A DNA stretch of 64,000 bases from an uncultured Bacteroidota bacterium (GCA_902635895.1 CACPPV010000006.1:1-64000); one strand, 5' to 3'; shown: positions 39,759-50,303, counted from the first letter of the stretch. The notes: a model not told the origin generated them from the sequence alone. A program made the numbers and translations.

Positions 39759-40661
39759 ATGCTATTTAAAAATAAGAATAGTTCAAATATAAATGAGGAT
39801 CAATTAGCTTTAATTGAATATGCTCAAGCTCGAATAAAATCAAAAAAGAAATTATTTTACCATTTTTCCTTTTTTATCATTGGGTCTATAACGTCTCTAC
39901 TGGCTAACCTAGTTTTTGACTATAAATCAGAACTAACCTTTCTTGAATATTCATGGTCTTATTGGTTATGTTCTTTATGGTTACTATTACTCCTTTTCCA
40001 TCTTTTTAATGTTTATGTTAAAAATAAATTTATTGGTAAAAAATGGGAAAAAGAACAATTAAAAAAATTAGTTGAAAAACAACAAATAAAAATTTCAGAA
40101 ATAAAAGCTGAATTAGAAAAAGAGGCTAGAATTATAGCCGAATCTGAACTATATTCTCAAAAAAATCCAAAAAGCTTAGTGACTTTAATTGCTGCTGCTA
40201 GTGAAAACAATGTTATTGGAAAAGACAATAAACTTATTTGGCACTTAAGTGATGACTTAAAACATTTTAAAGACTTAACCAAAGGACATTTCGTTATTAT
40301 GGGAAGAAAAACTTTCGAATCAATGCCTAAAGCTTTGCCTAATAGAACAAATGTTGTAATTACTAGAAAACTAGACTATAAAGCAGAAAATGCAATTGTA
40401 GTTAATTCATTAGAACAGGCTTTATTAGAAGCAAAAAGTGATAAACAGCCTTTTATTATTGGAGGAGGAGAAATATATAAACTAGCAATTGAAAATACTG
40501 ACAGAATAGAACTAACTAGGGTTCATACAACTATTGAAGGTGATGCATTTTTCCCAGAAATCAACACCAATCTATGGCAAGAAGTTAGTTCAGAAAAAAG
40601 ATTCAAAGATGACAAAAACGAATACGATTTTACATTTTACAGATACAATAAAATAAAATAA
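39759..40661 (+). CDS. folA: 2TM-domain / dihydrofolate reductase fusion protein
   Basis: N-term two TM helices and coiled coil, C-term DHFR (LIAAASENNVIGKDNKLIWHLSDDLKHFK, VIMGRKTFESMPKALPNRTNVVITR). Confidence 0.9.
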   Translation: MLFKNKNSSNINEDQLALIEYAQARIKSKKKLFYHFSFFIIGSITSLLANLVFDYKSELTFLEYSWSYWLCSLWLLLLLFHLFNVYVKNKFIGKKWEKEQLKKLVEKQQIKISEIKAELEKEARIIAESELYSQKNPKSLVTLIAAASENNVIGKDNKLIWHLSDDLKHFKDLTKGHFVIMGRKTFESMPKALPNRTNVVITRKLDYKAENAIVVNSLEQALLEAKSDKQPFIIGGGEIYKLAIENTDRIELTRVHTTIEGDAFFPEINTNLWQEVSSEKRFKDDKNEYDFTFYRYNKIK

Positions 40662-40666
40662 AATAG

Positions 40667-41548
40667 ATGAAAGGATATATTTTTCCAGGACAAGGGTCAC
40701 AATTCACTGGGATGTGTCAAGATTTATACTTGAAATATGATGAATTAAAACCTATTTTTAAAACATCCGAAAAAATTCTTGGATTTGACATTTCAAAAAT
40801 TATGTTTGAGGGTTCCAAAGAAGAATTAACTCAAACTAAAGTTACTCAGCCAGCCATATTTATACATTCTATGGCTATAATAAAAATACTAGGAGAGTCT
40901 TTTAAACCAAATTTAGTAGCTGGACATTCCTTGGGAGAATTTTCAGCTTTAGTTGCCTCTGGTGCTTTAAACTTTGAGGACGGTTTAAAGTTAGTTTCTA
41001 TTCGAGCAAAAGCGATGCAAAAATCATGTGAAAAAACCAATGGAACTATGGCCGCTATTTTAGGTCTAGAAAATAAAATTATTGAAGATATTTGCCAAGA
41101 AACTAATGGGATAGTCGTTGCAGCGAATTATAACTGTCCAGGTCAAGTAGTTATTTCTGGTGAAGTTGATGCGGTTAAAAATGCTTGTGAAAAATTGAGT
41201 AGTGCTGGAGCTAGAAGAGCTTTAGTATTAACTGTTGGAGGAGCTTTTCACTCTGAATTAATGACTGATGCAAAAAAAGAACTTTCTTCTGCAATAAATC
41301 AAACTGTATTTAATCAGCCATCATGCCCTATTTATCAAAATGTAAATGGACGTCCTGAATTATCGGTTGAAAAAATTAAAGAAAACCTTATAGCTCAACT
41401 AACCTCTCCAGTTAAGTGGACTCAAAGTGTAAACAAAATGATTCAAGATGGTTGTAATAACTTTATTGAAATTGGTCCAGGAAAAGTTTTGCAGGGCCTT
41501 GTAAGGAAAATAAATAGAGAATCAGAAGTTAGCTCGCCTAATCTTTGA
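40667..41548 (+). CDS. fabD: Malonyl CoA-ACP transacylase
   Basis: FPGQGSQFTGM; VAGHSLGEFSALVASGAL; GGAFHSELM. Confidence 0.95.
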   Translation: MKGYIFPGQGSQFTGMCQDLYLKYDELKPIFKTSEKILGFDISKIMFEGSKEELTQTKVTQPAIFIHSMAIIKILGESFKPNLVAGHSLGEFSALVASGALNFEDGLKLVSIRAKAMQKSCEKTNGTMAAILGLENKIIEDICQETNGIVVAANYNCPGQVVISGEVDAVKNACEKLSSAGARRALVLTVGGAFHSELMTDAKKELSSAINQTVFNQPSCPIYQNVNGRPELSVEKIKENLIAQLTSPVKWTQSVNKMIQDGCNNFIEIGPGKVLQGLVRKINRESEVSSPNL

Positions 41549-42659
41549 AAAAACAATTAATTTTTTCAGAAATAAAGTCAATTTGATCGTCCTGAAGTTC
41601 AGAGTGCATTGGAAGAGAAATTACTTGCTTAGACATCATAATTGATATTTTAAAATTTTCCTCATTATATCTGTCGTCACTATAAGCTTTCTGTTTATGA
41701 AGAGGAATTGGATAATATATTCCATGTGGTATACCGTTATCATTTAGATAGTTCGATAGTTCATCTCTTTTATTATTTAACACTCTTAAAGTATACTGAT
41801 GAAAAACATGGGATTGACAATTATCATAAACAATGGGAGTTTTTAAATTTTTATTATCCTTAAATCTGATCGAATATTTTATTGCGGCTTCTTTTCTTCT
41901 CTCATTGTAAAAATCAAGTAAAGGAAGTTTAGCTCTAAGAACAGCTGCCTGAACACTATCTAATCTTGAATTAACTCCCACTACATCATGATGGTATCTC
42001 TTATACATTCCATGATTAACAATTCCTCTTATAATGTGAGCTATGCTGTCATCATTTGTGAATATCGCACCACCGTCACCATAACAACCTAGATTTTTTG
42101 ATGGAAAAAAAGATGTAGTTCCAATATCGCCAATAGTACCAGATTTTTGATTTGTTTTATATGTAGCTCCAATTGCTTGAGCATTATCTTCAATAACTTT
42201 TAAATTATGATTTTTTGCAATCTTAATTACCTCTTCCATGTTCGCTATTTGTCCAAATAAATGAACTGGAATTATTGCTTTAGTTTTTGGAGTAATTGAT
42301 TTTAAAATTTCTTCACAATTAATATTAAAAGTATTTTCTTCAATATCTACAAGTACAGGCTTTAACTGTAATAAAGCAATAACCTCAACTGTAGCTGCAA
42401 AAGTAAAATCAGAAGTTATAATTTCATCACCTGGTTTTAAGCCTAAACTCATTAATGCAATTTGAAGAGCATCAGTTCCATTGGCACAAGGAATTACATG
42501 TTTTACATTTAAATATTTTTCTAAATCAGATTGAAACTCTTTAACTGTTGGACCATTAATAAATGTCCCTCTTTTAAAAATATCTAATACTGTAGAATCA
42601 ACTTGATCTTTAATAAACTCATATTGAGTTTGTAAATCGACCATTTGAAGTTTTTTCAT
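41538..42659 (-). CDS. DegT/DnrJ/EryC1/StrS aminotransferase
   Basis: PCANGTDALQIALMSLGLKPGDEIITSDFTFAAT; EDNAQAIGATY; FFPSKNLGCYGDGGAI. Confidence 0.92.
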   Translation of the reverse strand: MKKLQMVDLQTQYEFIKDQVDSTVLDIFKRGTFINGPTVKEFQSDLEKYLNVKHVIPCANGTDALQIALMSLGLKPGDEIITSDFTFAATVEVIALLQLKPVLVDIEENTFNINCEEILKSITPKTKAIIPVHLFGQIANMEEVIKIAKNHNLKVIEDNAQAIGATYKTNQKSGTIGDIGTTSFFPSKNLGCYGDGGAIFTNDDSIAHIIRGIVNHGMYKRYHHDVVGVNSRLDSVQAAVLRAKLPLLDFYNERRKEAAIKYSIRFKDNKNLKTPIVYDNCQSHVFHQYTLRVLNNKRDELSNYLNDNGIPHGIYYPIPLHKQKAYSDDRYNEENFKISIMMSKQVISLPMHSELQDDQIDFISEKINCFFKD

Positions 42660-42771
42660 CTAATAAAAATTTACGCAAAAGTAATGAAATAGAAATTGTT
42701 TCAATAATCAATTTATGTCTTCTAAATAATTAGAAATATTATTAATAAGTAACTTTAGCACACATAATTAG

Positions 42772-42779
42772 TATTTTTG
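42772..42779 (+). promoter_or_regulatory. -7 promoter box TATTTTTG immediately before waaA start
   Basis: Matches TAnnTTTG; only 6 nt before ATG at 42786. Confidence 0.6.
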
Positions 42780-42785
42780 CATCTA

Positions 42786-44030
42786 ATGATTACTTTATAT
42801 AATATTTTAATTTTTAAAACCACTGTTTTATTATTCTTTTTAAAATTTTTTAATAAAAAAATTAGAGTCTTTGTTGATCAAAGAAAAAATGTTTTAAACA
42901 CATTAGAAAAAAACATTTCAAAATCAGAAAAATACATCTGGATACATGTTGCTTCACTAGGAGAATATGAACAAGGTCTTCCTGTTTTCAAAGAATTAAA
43001 AAAAATATATAAAGACCATAAAATTTTACTGTCTTTTTTTTCATCCTCAGGATATGAAGTAAAAAAAAATAATAAAATAGCAGATTTGACTGTTTATCTT
43101 CCACTTGACAACTATTTTAATTCAAAAAAATTTATAAAAATAGTAAGTCCAAAAATGGCTTTTTTTGTAAAGTATGAGTTTTGGCCAAACTATCTAAGAA
43201 ATCTAAGTAAAAACAATATTCCAACTTATCTAATTGCTGGTCGATTTAGACAAAGTCATTGGTTTTTCAAATGGTATGGTAAAAGTTTTTTAAAGATGAT
43301 ATCGTCCTCATTCTCTCATTTTTTTGTTCAAAATAAAACCTCACTCGAACTATTAAAAAAATTTAAAATTTCAAATTCAAGTTTAATGGGTGATTCAAGA
43401 TTTGACAGAGTATATTCTTTGTTGAATCAAAACAACTTTATAAAAAATATAAGCGATTTTATTGATCAAAAGACTTGCTTTGTTGCTGGTAGTACTTGGT
43501 TTGAAGACGAGTCACTTATAATTGATTATTTGAAGTCTAATTCAACAGAAAATATACGTTGGATCATCGCTCCTCATCAAATAAATTCAAAAAAAATAAA
43601 AGAATTTCAAAATAGGCTTAACGTTAAAAGCGTTACCCTGTCCAATCTTGAAAACAACAATCCTAAAGACTACAAAATCTTAATTGTAGATTGTATTGGA
43701 TTATTAACTAAACTTTACAGTTATGCTAATATTTCATATGTTGGTGGAGCGATGGGGAAAACTGGTCTACATAATATTTTGGAACCCGCAATTTTTAAAT
43801 GCCCTATAGTCATTGGAAAAAATCACGATAAATTTCCTGAAGCCCAAGAAATGATCACTCGAAAGGGGTTAATTAGTGTTAAAAATAATCTTGATTTTAA
43901 CAATGCGGTAAATAAACTAATTAATGATAAAGAATTATGTTTAAAGATGGGAGAAAACAACTACAATTATATATTTGACAACCTAGGAGCTACAAAAAAT
44001 GTTGTTTCTTTTTTAAAACAAAATAAATGA
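42786..44030 (+). CDS. waaA: 3-deoxy-D-manno-octulosonic acid transferase (Kdo transferase)
   Basis: WIHVASLGEYEQGLPV; SYVGGAMGKTGLHNILEPA; start moved from tracked 42777 TTG (inside promoter box) to ATG 42786. Confidence 0.9.
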   Translation: MITLYNILIFKTTVLLFFLKFFNKKIRVFVDQRKNVLNTLEKNISKSEKYIWIHVASLGEYEQGLPVFKELKKIYKDHKILLSFFSSSGYEVKKNNKIADLTVYLPLDNYFNSKKFIKIVSPKMAFFVKYEFWPNYLRNLSKNNIPTYLIAGRFRQSHWFFKWYGKSFLKMISSSFSHFFVQNKTSLELLKKFKISNSSLMGDSRFDRVYSLLNQNNFIKNISDFIDQKTCFVAGSTWFEDESLIIDYLKSNSTENIRWIIAPHQINSKKIKEFQNRLNVKSVTLSNLENNNPKDYKILIVDCIGLLTKLYSYANISYVGGAMGKTGLHNILEPAIFKCPIVIGKNHDKFPEAQEMITRKGLISVKNNLDFNNAVNKLINDKELCLKMGENNYNYIFDNLGATKNVVSFLKQNK

Positions 44031-44731
44031 AAAACACTCTAATATTACTATTAACAATTTTTTCAATCTTTCTAAATGCTCAGAGTCCTGTAGGCGCTTG
44101 GGAAAGAATCCACAGCTCAGAAGATGGAACAGAGCTTAAAAGCATAGTAATTTTCTCAGAATCACATCAAAGTCTTAGTATTATTGAAAAGAATACAGGA
44201 AAACTTATTCATTCAAATGGAGGAAGCTGGAAATTAGAAGGTAATACAATGACTGAAGTTGTAGAGTTTGATACTGATAATCCTGAAAGAGTTGGAGAAT
44301 CTGTTGTTTTTGATATTAATATTAATGAAGAATTTTTAGAAATAGCAGGAACCGACATGAAGTTTTCTAGAATTGATAACGGTTCTCCTGGTGAATTGAA
44401 CGGAGCTTGGTTGATGTCTGCTAGATTTAGAAATGGTAAATTCCAAATAAGAGATACTAATAAATCTAGAAAAACAATGAAAATACTCTCTGGTTCAAAA
44501 TTTCAATGGATAGCATACGACCTTGATTCTAAAAAATTTATTGCAACTGGGGGTGGTTCATACACAACTATTAACGGAAAGTATTCTGAAAACATTGAAT
44601 ATTTTTCAAGAGATATTTCCAGAGTTGGAATTAAGCTTGAATTTGACTTTAATTTAAAAGACGGAAAATGGAATCATAAAGGATTTAGTAGTAAAGGAAA
44701 CCCAATTAATGAAATATGGATACAAAGATAA
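44027..44731 (+). CDS. Secreted hypothetical protein (lipocalin-like duplicated beta domain)
   Basis: 234 aa with signal peptide; duplicated GAW...GSKFQWIAYD/IVIFSESHQS pattern; 4-nt overlap with waaA. Confidence 0.6.
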   Translation: MKNTLILLLTIFSIFLNAQSPVGAWERIHSSEDGTELKSIVIFSESHQSLSIIEKNTGKLIHSNGGSWKLEGNTMTEVVEFDTDNPERVGESVVFDININEEFLEIAGTDMKFSRIDNGSPGELNGAWLMSARFRNGKFQIRDTNKSRKTMKILSGSKFQWIAYDLDSKKFIATGGGSYTTINGKYSENIEYFSRDISRVGIKLEFDFNLKDGKWNHKGFSSKGNPINEIWIQR

Positions 44732-44777
44732 ATTAGAGAACCTCCAATAATTAAATTAATTTTACTTAAAACAAACT

Positions 44778-45548
44778 ATGTCTAAAAGACCTTTAATATT
44801 AGTAACCAATGATGACGGAATTTCAGCTCCTGGCATAAGAACTTTAATTTCTGCAATGAATGAGATTGGGGATGTTGTTGTTGTTGCACCTGATAGTCCT
44901 CAATCTGCTATGGGCCATGCAATAACTATTAATTCGACATTACATTGTAATTCAATTAAAATTGATGATGGTCCTCAAATAGAATACTCATGTTCAGGAA
45001 CACCTGCAGATTGTGTTAAATTGGGGATTAATGAAATTTTAGATAGAAAGCCTGACATATGTGTTTCTGGAATAAATCATGGCTCCAATTCGTCAATAAA
45101 TGTAATCTATTCTGGAACTATGAGTGCAGCAGTTGAAGCTAGTGTTGAGGGTGTGCCTGCTATTGGCTTTTCTCTTTTAGATTACAATTGGAATGCTGAC
45201 TTTAGTCAAATTAGAGAATATGTAATAAAAATCACTAAAAAAGCTATAAAAGAAGGTATCCCTAAAGGAAATGCTCTAAATGTAAATTTTCCTAAGTTGA
45301 AAAAAGAGGAAATTAAAGGAATTAAGGTGTGTAGACAAGCAAATGCTTATTGGATTGAAAAATTTGATAAAAGAACTAATCCTCAGGGAAGAGAATATTA
45401 TTGGCTTACAGGTGAATTTATAAATAAAGATAAGGGGAGTGATTCAGACGAGTGGGCTTTAGAAAACGGATACATATCAATTGTGCCAATAAAATTCGAT
45501 ATGACAGATCATGATAATATAAGTAAGTTGAGAAACTGGATTTTCTAA
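44778..45548 (+). CDS. surE: 5'/3'-nucleotidase SurE
   Basis: LVTNDDGISAPGIRTL; APDSPQSAMGHAIT; SGINHGSN. Confidence 0.96.
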   Translation: MSKRPLILVTNDDGISAPGIRTLISAMNEIGDVVVVAPDSPQSAMGHAITINSTLHCNSIKIDDGPQIEYSCSGTPADCVKLGINEILDRKPDICVSGINHGSNSSINVIYSGTMSAAVEASVEGVPAIGFSLLDYNWNADFSQIREYVIKITKKAIKEGIPKGNALNVNFPKLKKEEIKGIKVCRQANAYWIEKFDKRTNPQGREYYWLTGEFINKDKGSDSDEWALENGYISIVPIKFDMTDHDNISKLRNWIF

Positions 45549-45549
45549 A

Positions 45550-46653
45550 ATGAAATACTATATAATTTCAGGTGAAGCCTCTGGCGATTTGCACGGATCT
45601 AACTTAATTAAAGAAATAATTAAAAAAGATCCTAAAGCTGAAATTAGAGCCTGGGGCGGTGATAAAATGAAAGATGCAGGAGCTACATTAGTAAAACATT
45701 TTAAAGATTTAGCTTTTATGGGGTTTTATGAAGTTTTAATTAATCTTAAAACTATTTTAAAAAATATCAGTTACTGTAAAGAAGATATTTTAAAATTTTC
45801 CCCAGATAAAATAATTTTTATTGATTATCCTGGTTTTAACCTAAGAATTGCAAAATGGGCTACTAAAAATAAATTTAAAACGATTTATTATATAGCTCCA
45901 CAGCTTTGGGCATGGAATGAAAAAAGAATAAAAAAAATAAAAAAATACATCAATTCATTATATGTAATCCTCCCTTTTGAAAAAGATTTTTTCGAAAAAA
46001 AACACGGTTTTCCCGTTAAATTTCTAGGTCATCCTCTTATTGACAGTATTGAAAATTTTAAGATTATTTATGATAAAAAGAATAAACCTTTAGATTTTGG
46101 TAATAAACCAGTTATTGCTATTCTTCCTGGAAGCAGAAAACAAGAGATTAATAAAATTCTCCGCACCATAAAAGAAATAATAGATTATTATCCTGACTAT
46201 GAATTTGTCATAGCCGGTGCTCCAAACATTGATAATAATTTTTATAAATCAATTCTGAAAGGTGTTGAAATTAATATTGTTCAAAATAAGACATACGAAC
46301 TTTTATCAATGTGTAAAGTAGCAATTGTCACTAGCGGAACAGCAACACTTGAAACAGCGTTATTTAAAGTCCCTCAAATAGTATGTTATAAAAGTAGTTT
46401 TCTAAGTTATTTTATTGCAAGACTTTTAGTGAAAATTAAATACATATCACTTGTTAACCTTATTATGGATAAAGAAATTGTAAAAGAATTGATTCAAAAC
46501 AAGTGTAACAAGAACTCTATTAGAATAGAATTAAATAAAATTCTTGACAACAATTACAGTAAAGAAATTAAATCAAATTATATCAAATTAATTTCTATTT
46601 TAGGAAAGTCAGGAACAAGTAAGCGAATAGCTGAAGATATTTTAAAAACTTAG
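45550..46653 (+). CDS. lpxB: Lipid-A-disaccharide synthase
   Basis: ISGEASGDLHGSNLIKEI; WGGDKMKDAGA; FIDYPGFNLRIAK; LPGSRKQEI. Confidence 0.95.
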   Translation: MKYYIISGEASGDLHGSNLIKEIIKKDPKAEIRAWGGDKMKDAGATLVKHFKDLAFMGFYEVLINLKTILKNISYCKEDILKFSPDKIIFIDYPGFNLRIAKWATKNKFKTIYYIAPQLWAWNEKRIKKIKKYINSLYVILPFEKDFFEKKHGFPVKFLGHPLIDSIENFKIIYDKKNKPLDFGNKPVIAILPGSRKQEINKILRTIKEIIDYYPDYEFVIAGAPNIDNNFYKSILKGVEINIVQNKTYELLSMCKVAIVTSGTATLETALFKVPQIVCYKSSFLSYFIARLLVKIKYISLVNLIMDKEIVKELIQNKCNKNSIRIELNKILDNNYSKEIKSNYIKLISILGKSGTSKRIAEDILKT

Positions 46654-46657
46654 TGAT

Positions 46658-47110
46658 TTGAAAATTGATGGAATAGATAAAAAAATAATTCAAGAATTAG
46701 CTAATAATTCAAGAACTCCAATTTTGGAAATTTCTAGAAAAATTGGAATTTCAGGAGCAGCAATTCATCAAAGAATTAGAAAGCTTGAAGATTCTGGACT
46801 TATTAGCGGTCATCATTTGAAATTGAATCCCAAAGTTTTAGGATACTCAACCCTTGCCTTTGTTGGAGTTTATTTTGATAAGGCTGAAAGAAACGCAGAA
46901 GCTATAAAATTAATGAAAACAATTCCAGAAATTCTTGAATGTCACTATACAACAGGTAATTGGAGTGTGCTAATAAAAATTTTGTGCAAAGACAACGAGC
47001 ATTTAATGCTAATTTTAAATAAAAAAATTCAATCAATCAATGGAGTTTCTAGAACAGAAACTTTTATTTCTCTAGAACAACAAATAGATAGACAAATTGC
47101 TATTAATTAA
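46658..47110 (+). CDS. Lrp/AsnC family transcriptional regulator
   Basis: IDGIDKKIIQELANNSRTPILEISRKIGISGAAIHQRIRKLEDSGLISG HTH. Confidence 0.93.
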   Translation: MKIDGIDKKIIQELANNSRTPILEISRKIGISGAAIHQRIRKLEDSGLISGHHLKLNPKVLGYSTLAFVGVYFDKAERNAEAIKLMKTIPEILECHYTTGNWSVLIKILCKDNEHLMLILNKKIQSINGVSRTETFISLEQQIDRQIAIN

Positions 47111-47378
47111 TCTTAGATTTAATTATAAAGTATATTATTACTGATGCTAAAAGAACAGTTATAAAATTTGCAATTATCATAGATAAGCTTCCTATACTCA
47201 ACCCATATAAAAACCAAAGAAAAACTCCAATTATAAATATTATATAAGTTGTAAGGGATAACCCTTCAACAGATTTGGATTTCCAAACTTGTATAACTTG
47301 AGGAATAAAAGCAATTGTTGTTAGAAAAGCTGCTGCAAATCCTATTAGCTCAACTCCAATTGTGACAGAATCTAACAT
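47103..47378 (-). CDS. SemiSWEET family sugar transporter
   Basis: 91 aa; PQ-loop AFIPQVIQVWKSKSVEGLS; three TM helices. Confidence 0.88.
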   Translation of the reverse strand: MLDSVTIGVELIGFAAAFLTTIAFIPQVIQVWKSKSVEGLSLTTYIIFIIGVFLWFLYGLSIGSLSMIIANFITVLLASVIIYFIIKSKIN

Positions 47379-50185
47379 ACAATATTGATTATTTTTCCTG
47401 GAACTGCAATAATTTTTTTAATTTCTCTTCCATTCAAATATTTTTCTAATCTTTCGTCATTTGAAATATTTGTTTTTATTTCATCAGCTGTATTAGATGA
47501 ATCTAACATTATCTTAAATTTCATTTTACCATTGAAAGAAACTGGATATTCAATTGAAGATTCTTTTATAAATTCCGGGTTGAAAAGGGGAAATGATTGA
47601 AAGGTTATGGATTCCTTATTTCCTAATTTGCTCCATACTTCTTCACATATGTGTGGAGCGAATGGTGATAACAAAACTGTAAGAGTTTTAATAATTTCAG
47701 CGTTATTACATTTTAAAGAGGTTAGTTCATTAACACATATCATGAACGCACTTACCGATGTATTAAAAGAAAAGTTATTAATATCTTCTTCTACCTTTTT
47801 TATTGTTTTGTGTAATATTTTTAAACTTTCTTTACTTGGTTTCTCATAGTTTACTGAGAGTTCACCAGATTTGTGAGAAAGATTCCAAAACTTTTTTAAG
47901 AAAGAAAATGTGCCGGAAATACCAGCTGTATTCCAAGGTTTAGCTTGTTCTATTGGACCCAAAAACATTTCATATAACCTTAAAGTATCTGCCCCGTAGT
48001 CATTACAAATTTGATCAGGATTAATAACATTATACTTTGATTTTGACATTTTTTCAACCTCTCTTTTGACTAAAAACTTACCATCTTTTTTTTCGAATGT
48101 GGCTTTTTTAAATTGAGGTTGCCAATTTCTTAACCCTTCAATGTCCAGTTCATCATTTGTATTCACATACTTAACATCAACATGAACGAGTTGAAATTTA
48201 ACATCTTTTTCAATGGTTTTTGAATAATAATTATCTGTTCCAACTTCTCTATAAATGAAGGCACTGTTTCCAAGAATCATTCCCTGATTAATCAATTTTT
48301 TTGCATAATCTTTAACAGGAACTAATTCAAGATCGTAAAGAAAATATTGCCAAAATCTTGAATATAGTAAATGTCCTGTTGCATGCTCACTTCCTCCTAC
48401 ATAAACATCCACTTCTTTCCAATAATTAAGAGCATCTTTTGATGCGAAATTAGTATTGTTTTTTGGATCCATGTATCTATTAAAATACCATGAACTTCCA
48501 GCCCAACCAGGCATAGTATTAAGTTCCATTCTAAAAACAGTCTTATTATCAATTAAAGAGTTTTTAACTATTTTATTTTTTACAGTATCCCAGGCCCACT
48601 CATCTGAATTTCCTAATGGGGGTTTACCGTCTTCGGTTGGTAAATATTTATTTACATCTGGAAGAGTAACAGGAAGGTAGTCTTTTTCAATCATCACAGG
48701 CATGTCATTCTTGTAGTATACAGGAAAAGGTTCACCCCAATATCTTTGTCTACTAAACACAGCATCCCTTAACTTATAATTGATTTTATGTACTCCTTTT
48801 TTTAGATCATTAAGTTTTTTGATAGCTAAAGCTAATCCATCTTTAAAATTTAATCCATCAAGAAAATCAGAATTTGATAAAACAAATCCATCTTTATTTC
48901 CAAAAGCTTCTTTGGAGATATCTTTATCTAAAAAAATATTTTTTATTGGAATATTGAAAAATTTAGCAAAATTGTAGTCGCGTTGATCGCCACAAGGGAC
49001 TGCCATTACTGCTCCAGTACCATATCCAGCTAAAACATAATCTGAAATCCAAATTGGTAACTTTTCATCATTAAAAGGGTGAATAGCATATGCTCCTGTA
49101 AAAACACCACTAATCGATTTAACATCTGACATTCTTTCTCTTTCAGTTCTTTTTGCAGATTTCTTTATGTAATCATCAACTGACTTCATATTTTCTTGAG
49201 TTGTGATTTTTCTTACAAGTGGGTTTTCAGGTGCTAAAGTCATAAAAGTTACACCAAAAATAGTATCAACTCTAGTCGTAAAAACTTCAATTTTATCTTC
49301 AAATTTTTCTACATCGAAACTCACCATTGCTCCATCAGATCTTCCAATCCAATTTTTCTGCATTTCTTTCAAAGGTTCTGGCCAATCAATATCCTCTAGT
49401 CCATCAAGAAGTCTTTGTGAATATGCAGATATTCTTATGCTCCACTGAGTCATTTTTTTTCTAACTACTTCATGCCCTCCTCTTTCAGACAATCCATCAA
49501 TTATTTCATCATTAGCCAGTACAGTACCCAACTTTGGACACCAATTAACATCAATTTCTGATAAAAATGCTAATCTATAACCAAGTAAAATTTTAGTTTT
49601 TTCAAATTCACTAAAGGAGTGCCATTGTTTGGATGAAAAAAGTTCTAATCCATCATCACAGCAAGCATTAATTTTTTTATTCCCTTCATTTTCAAAAATT
49701 AAAATTAGTTCTTTAATTGGTCTTGCTTGATTTTTTTCATAATCATACCAGCTCTCATAAAGTTTAATAAACATCCATTGAGTCCACTTGTAATAGTCCT
49801 TGTTAGAAGTTCTTATTTCTCTTGACCAGTCAAATGAAAACCCAAGTCTATCGAGCTGTTCTCTATATCTTGAAATATTCTCCTCTGTTGTTTCTTTTGG
49901 ATGTCTTCCCGTTTGAATAGCATATTGTTCAGCGGGTAATCCAAAGGAATCATAACCTTGAGGATGAAGTACATTAAATCCTTTTAAACGTTTATATCTT
50001 GAAAAAATATCACTTGCTATATATCCAAGCGGGTGGCCAACATGTAATCCAGCGCCAGACGGATATGGGAACATATCCATAACATAAAATTTTGGTAAAT
50101 CAGAGTTGTTATTGACTTTAAAGGTATTGTTGTCCGACCAATATCTTTGCCATTTATTTTCAATTTGTTTAAAATTATATGACAT
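47372..50185 (-). CDS. leuS: Leucyl-tRNA synthetase
   Basis: DMFPYPSGAGLHVGHPLGY (HIGH) and MSKSKYNVINP (KMSKS). Confidence 0.97.
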   Translation of the reverse strand: MSYNFKQIENKWQRYWSDNNTFKVNNNSDLPKFYVMDMFPYPSGAGLHVGHPLGYIASDIFSRYKRLKGFNVLHPQGYDSFGLPAEQYAIQTGRHPKETTEENISRYREQLDRLGFSFDWSREIRTSNKDYYKWTQWMFIKLYESWYDYEKNQARPIKELILIFENEGNKKINACCDDGLELFSSKQWHSFSEFEKTKILLGYRLAFLSEIDVNWCPKLGTVLANDEIIDGLSERGGHEVVRKKMTQWSIRISAYSQRLLDGLEDIDWPEPLKEMQKNWIGRSDGAMVSFDVEKFEDKIEVFTTRVDTIFGVTFMTLAPENPLVRKITTQENMKSVDDYIKKSAKRTERERMSDVKSISGVFTGAYAIHPFNDEKLPIWISDYVLAGYGTGAVMAVPCGDQRDYNFAKFFNIPIKNIFLDKDISKEAFGNKDGFVLSNSDFLDGLNFKDGLALAIKKLNDLKKGVHKINYKLRDAVFSRQRYWGEPFPVYYKNDMPVMIEKDYLPVTLPDVNKYLPTEDGKPPLGNSDEWAWDTVKNKIVKNSLIDNKTVFRMELNTMPGWAGSSWYFNRYMDPKNNTNFASKDALNYWKEVDVYVGGSEHATGHLLYSRFWQYFLYDLELVPVKDYAKKLINQGMILGNSAFIYREVGTDNYYSKTIEKDVKFQLVHVDVKYVNTNDELDIEGLRNWQPQFKKATFEKKDGKFLVKREVEKMSKSKYNVINPDQICNDYGADTLRLYEMFLGPIEQAKPWNTAGISGTFSFLKKFWNLSHKSGELSVNYEKPSKESLKILHKTIKKVEEDINNFSFNTSVSAFMICVNELTSLKCNNAEIIKTLTVLLSPFAPHICEEVWSKLGNKESITFQSFPLFNPEFIKESSIEYPVSFNGKMKFKIMLDSSNTADEIKTNISNDERLEKYLNGREIKKIIAVPGKIINIVC

Positions 50186-50303
50186 TGTATGTTTTAAAGA
50201 GACAAAAATACATTTAATGTATGAATAGGGAAAGTTTAATTAATATATCCTATCTTATTAAAAAGGTTTATTATTTTTACACCAAATCTTACATTTTATT
50301 GTT

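Noticed and set aside
50186-50303. Possible T-box or leucine leader peptide upstream of leuS
   Set aside because: No Leu-rich short ORF, no terminator/antiterminator pair; only a TATTTTTG promoter box and a weak 6-bp inverted repeat.
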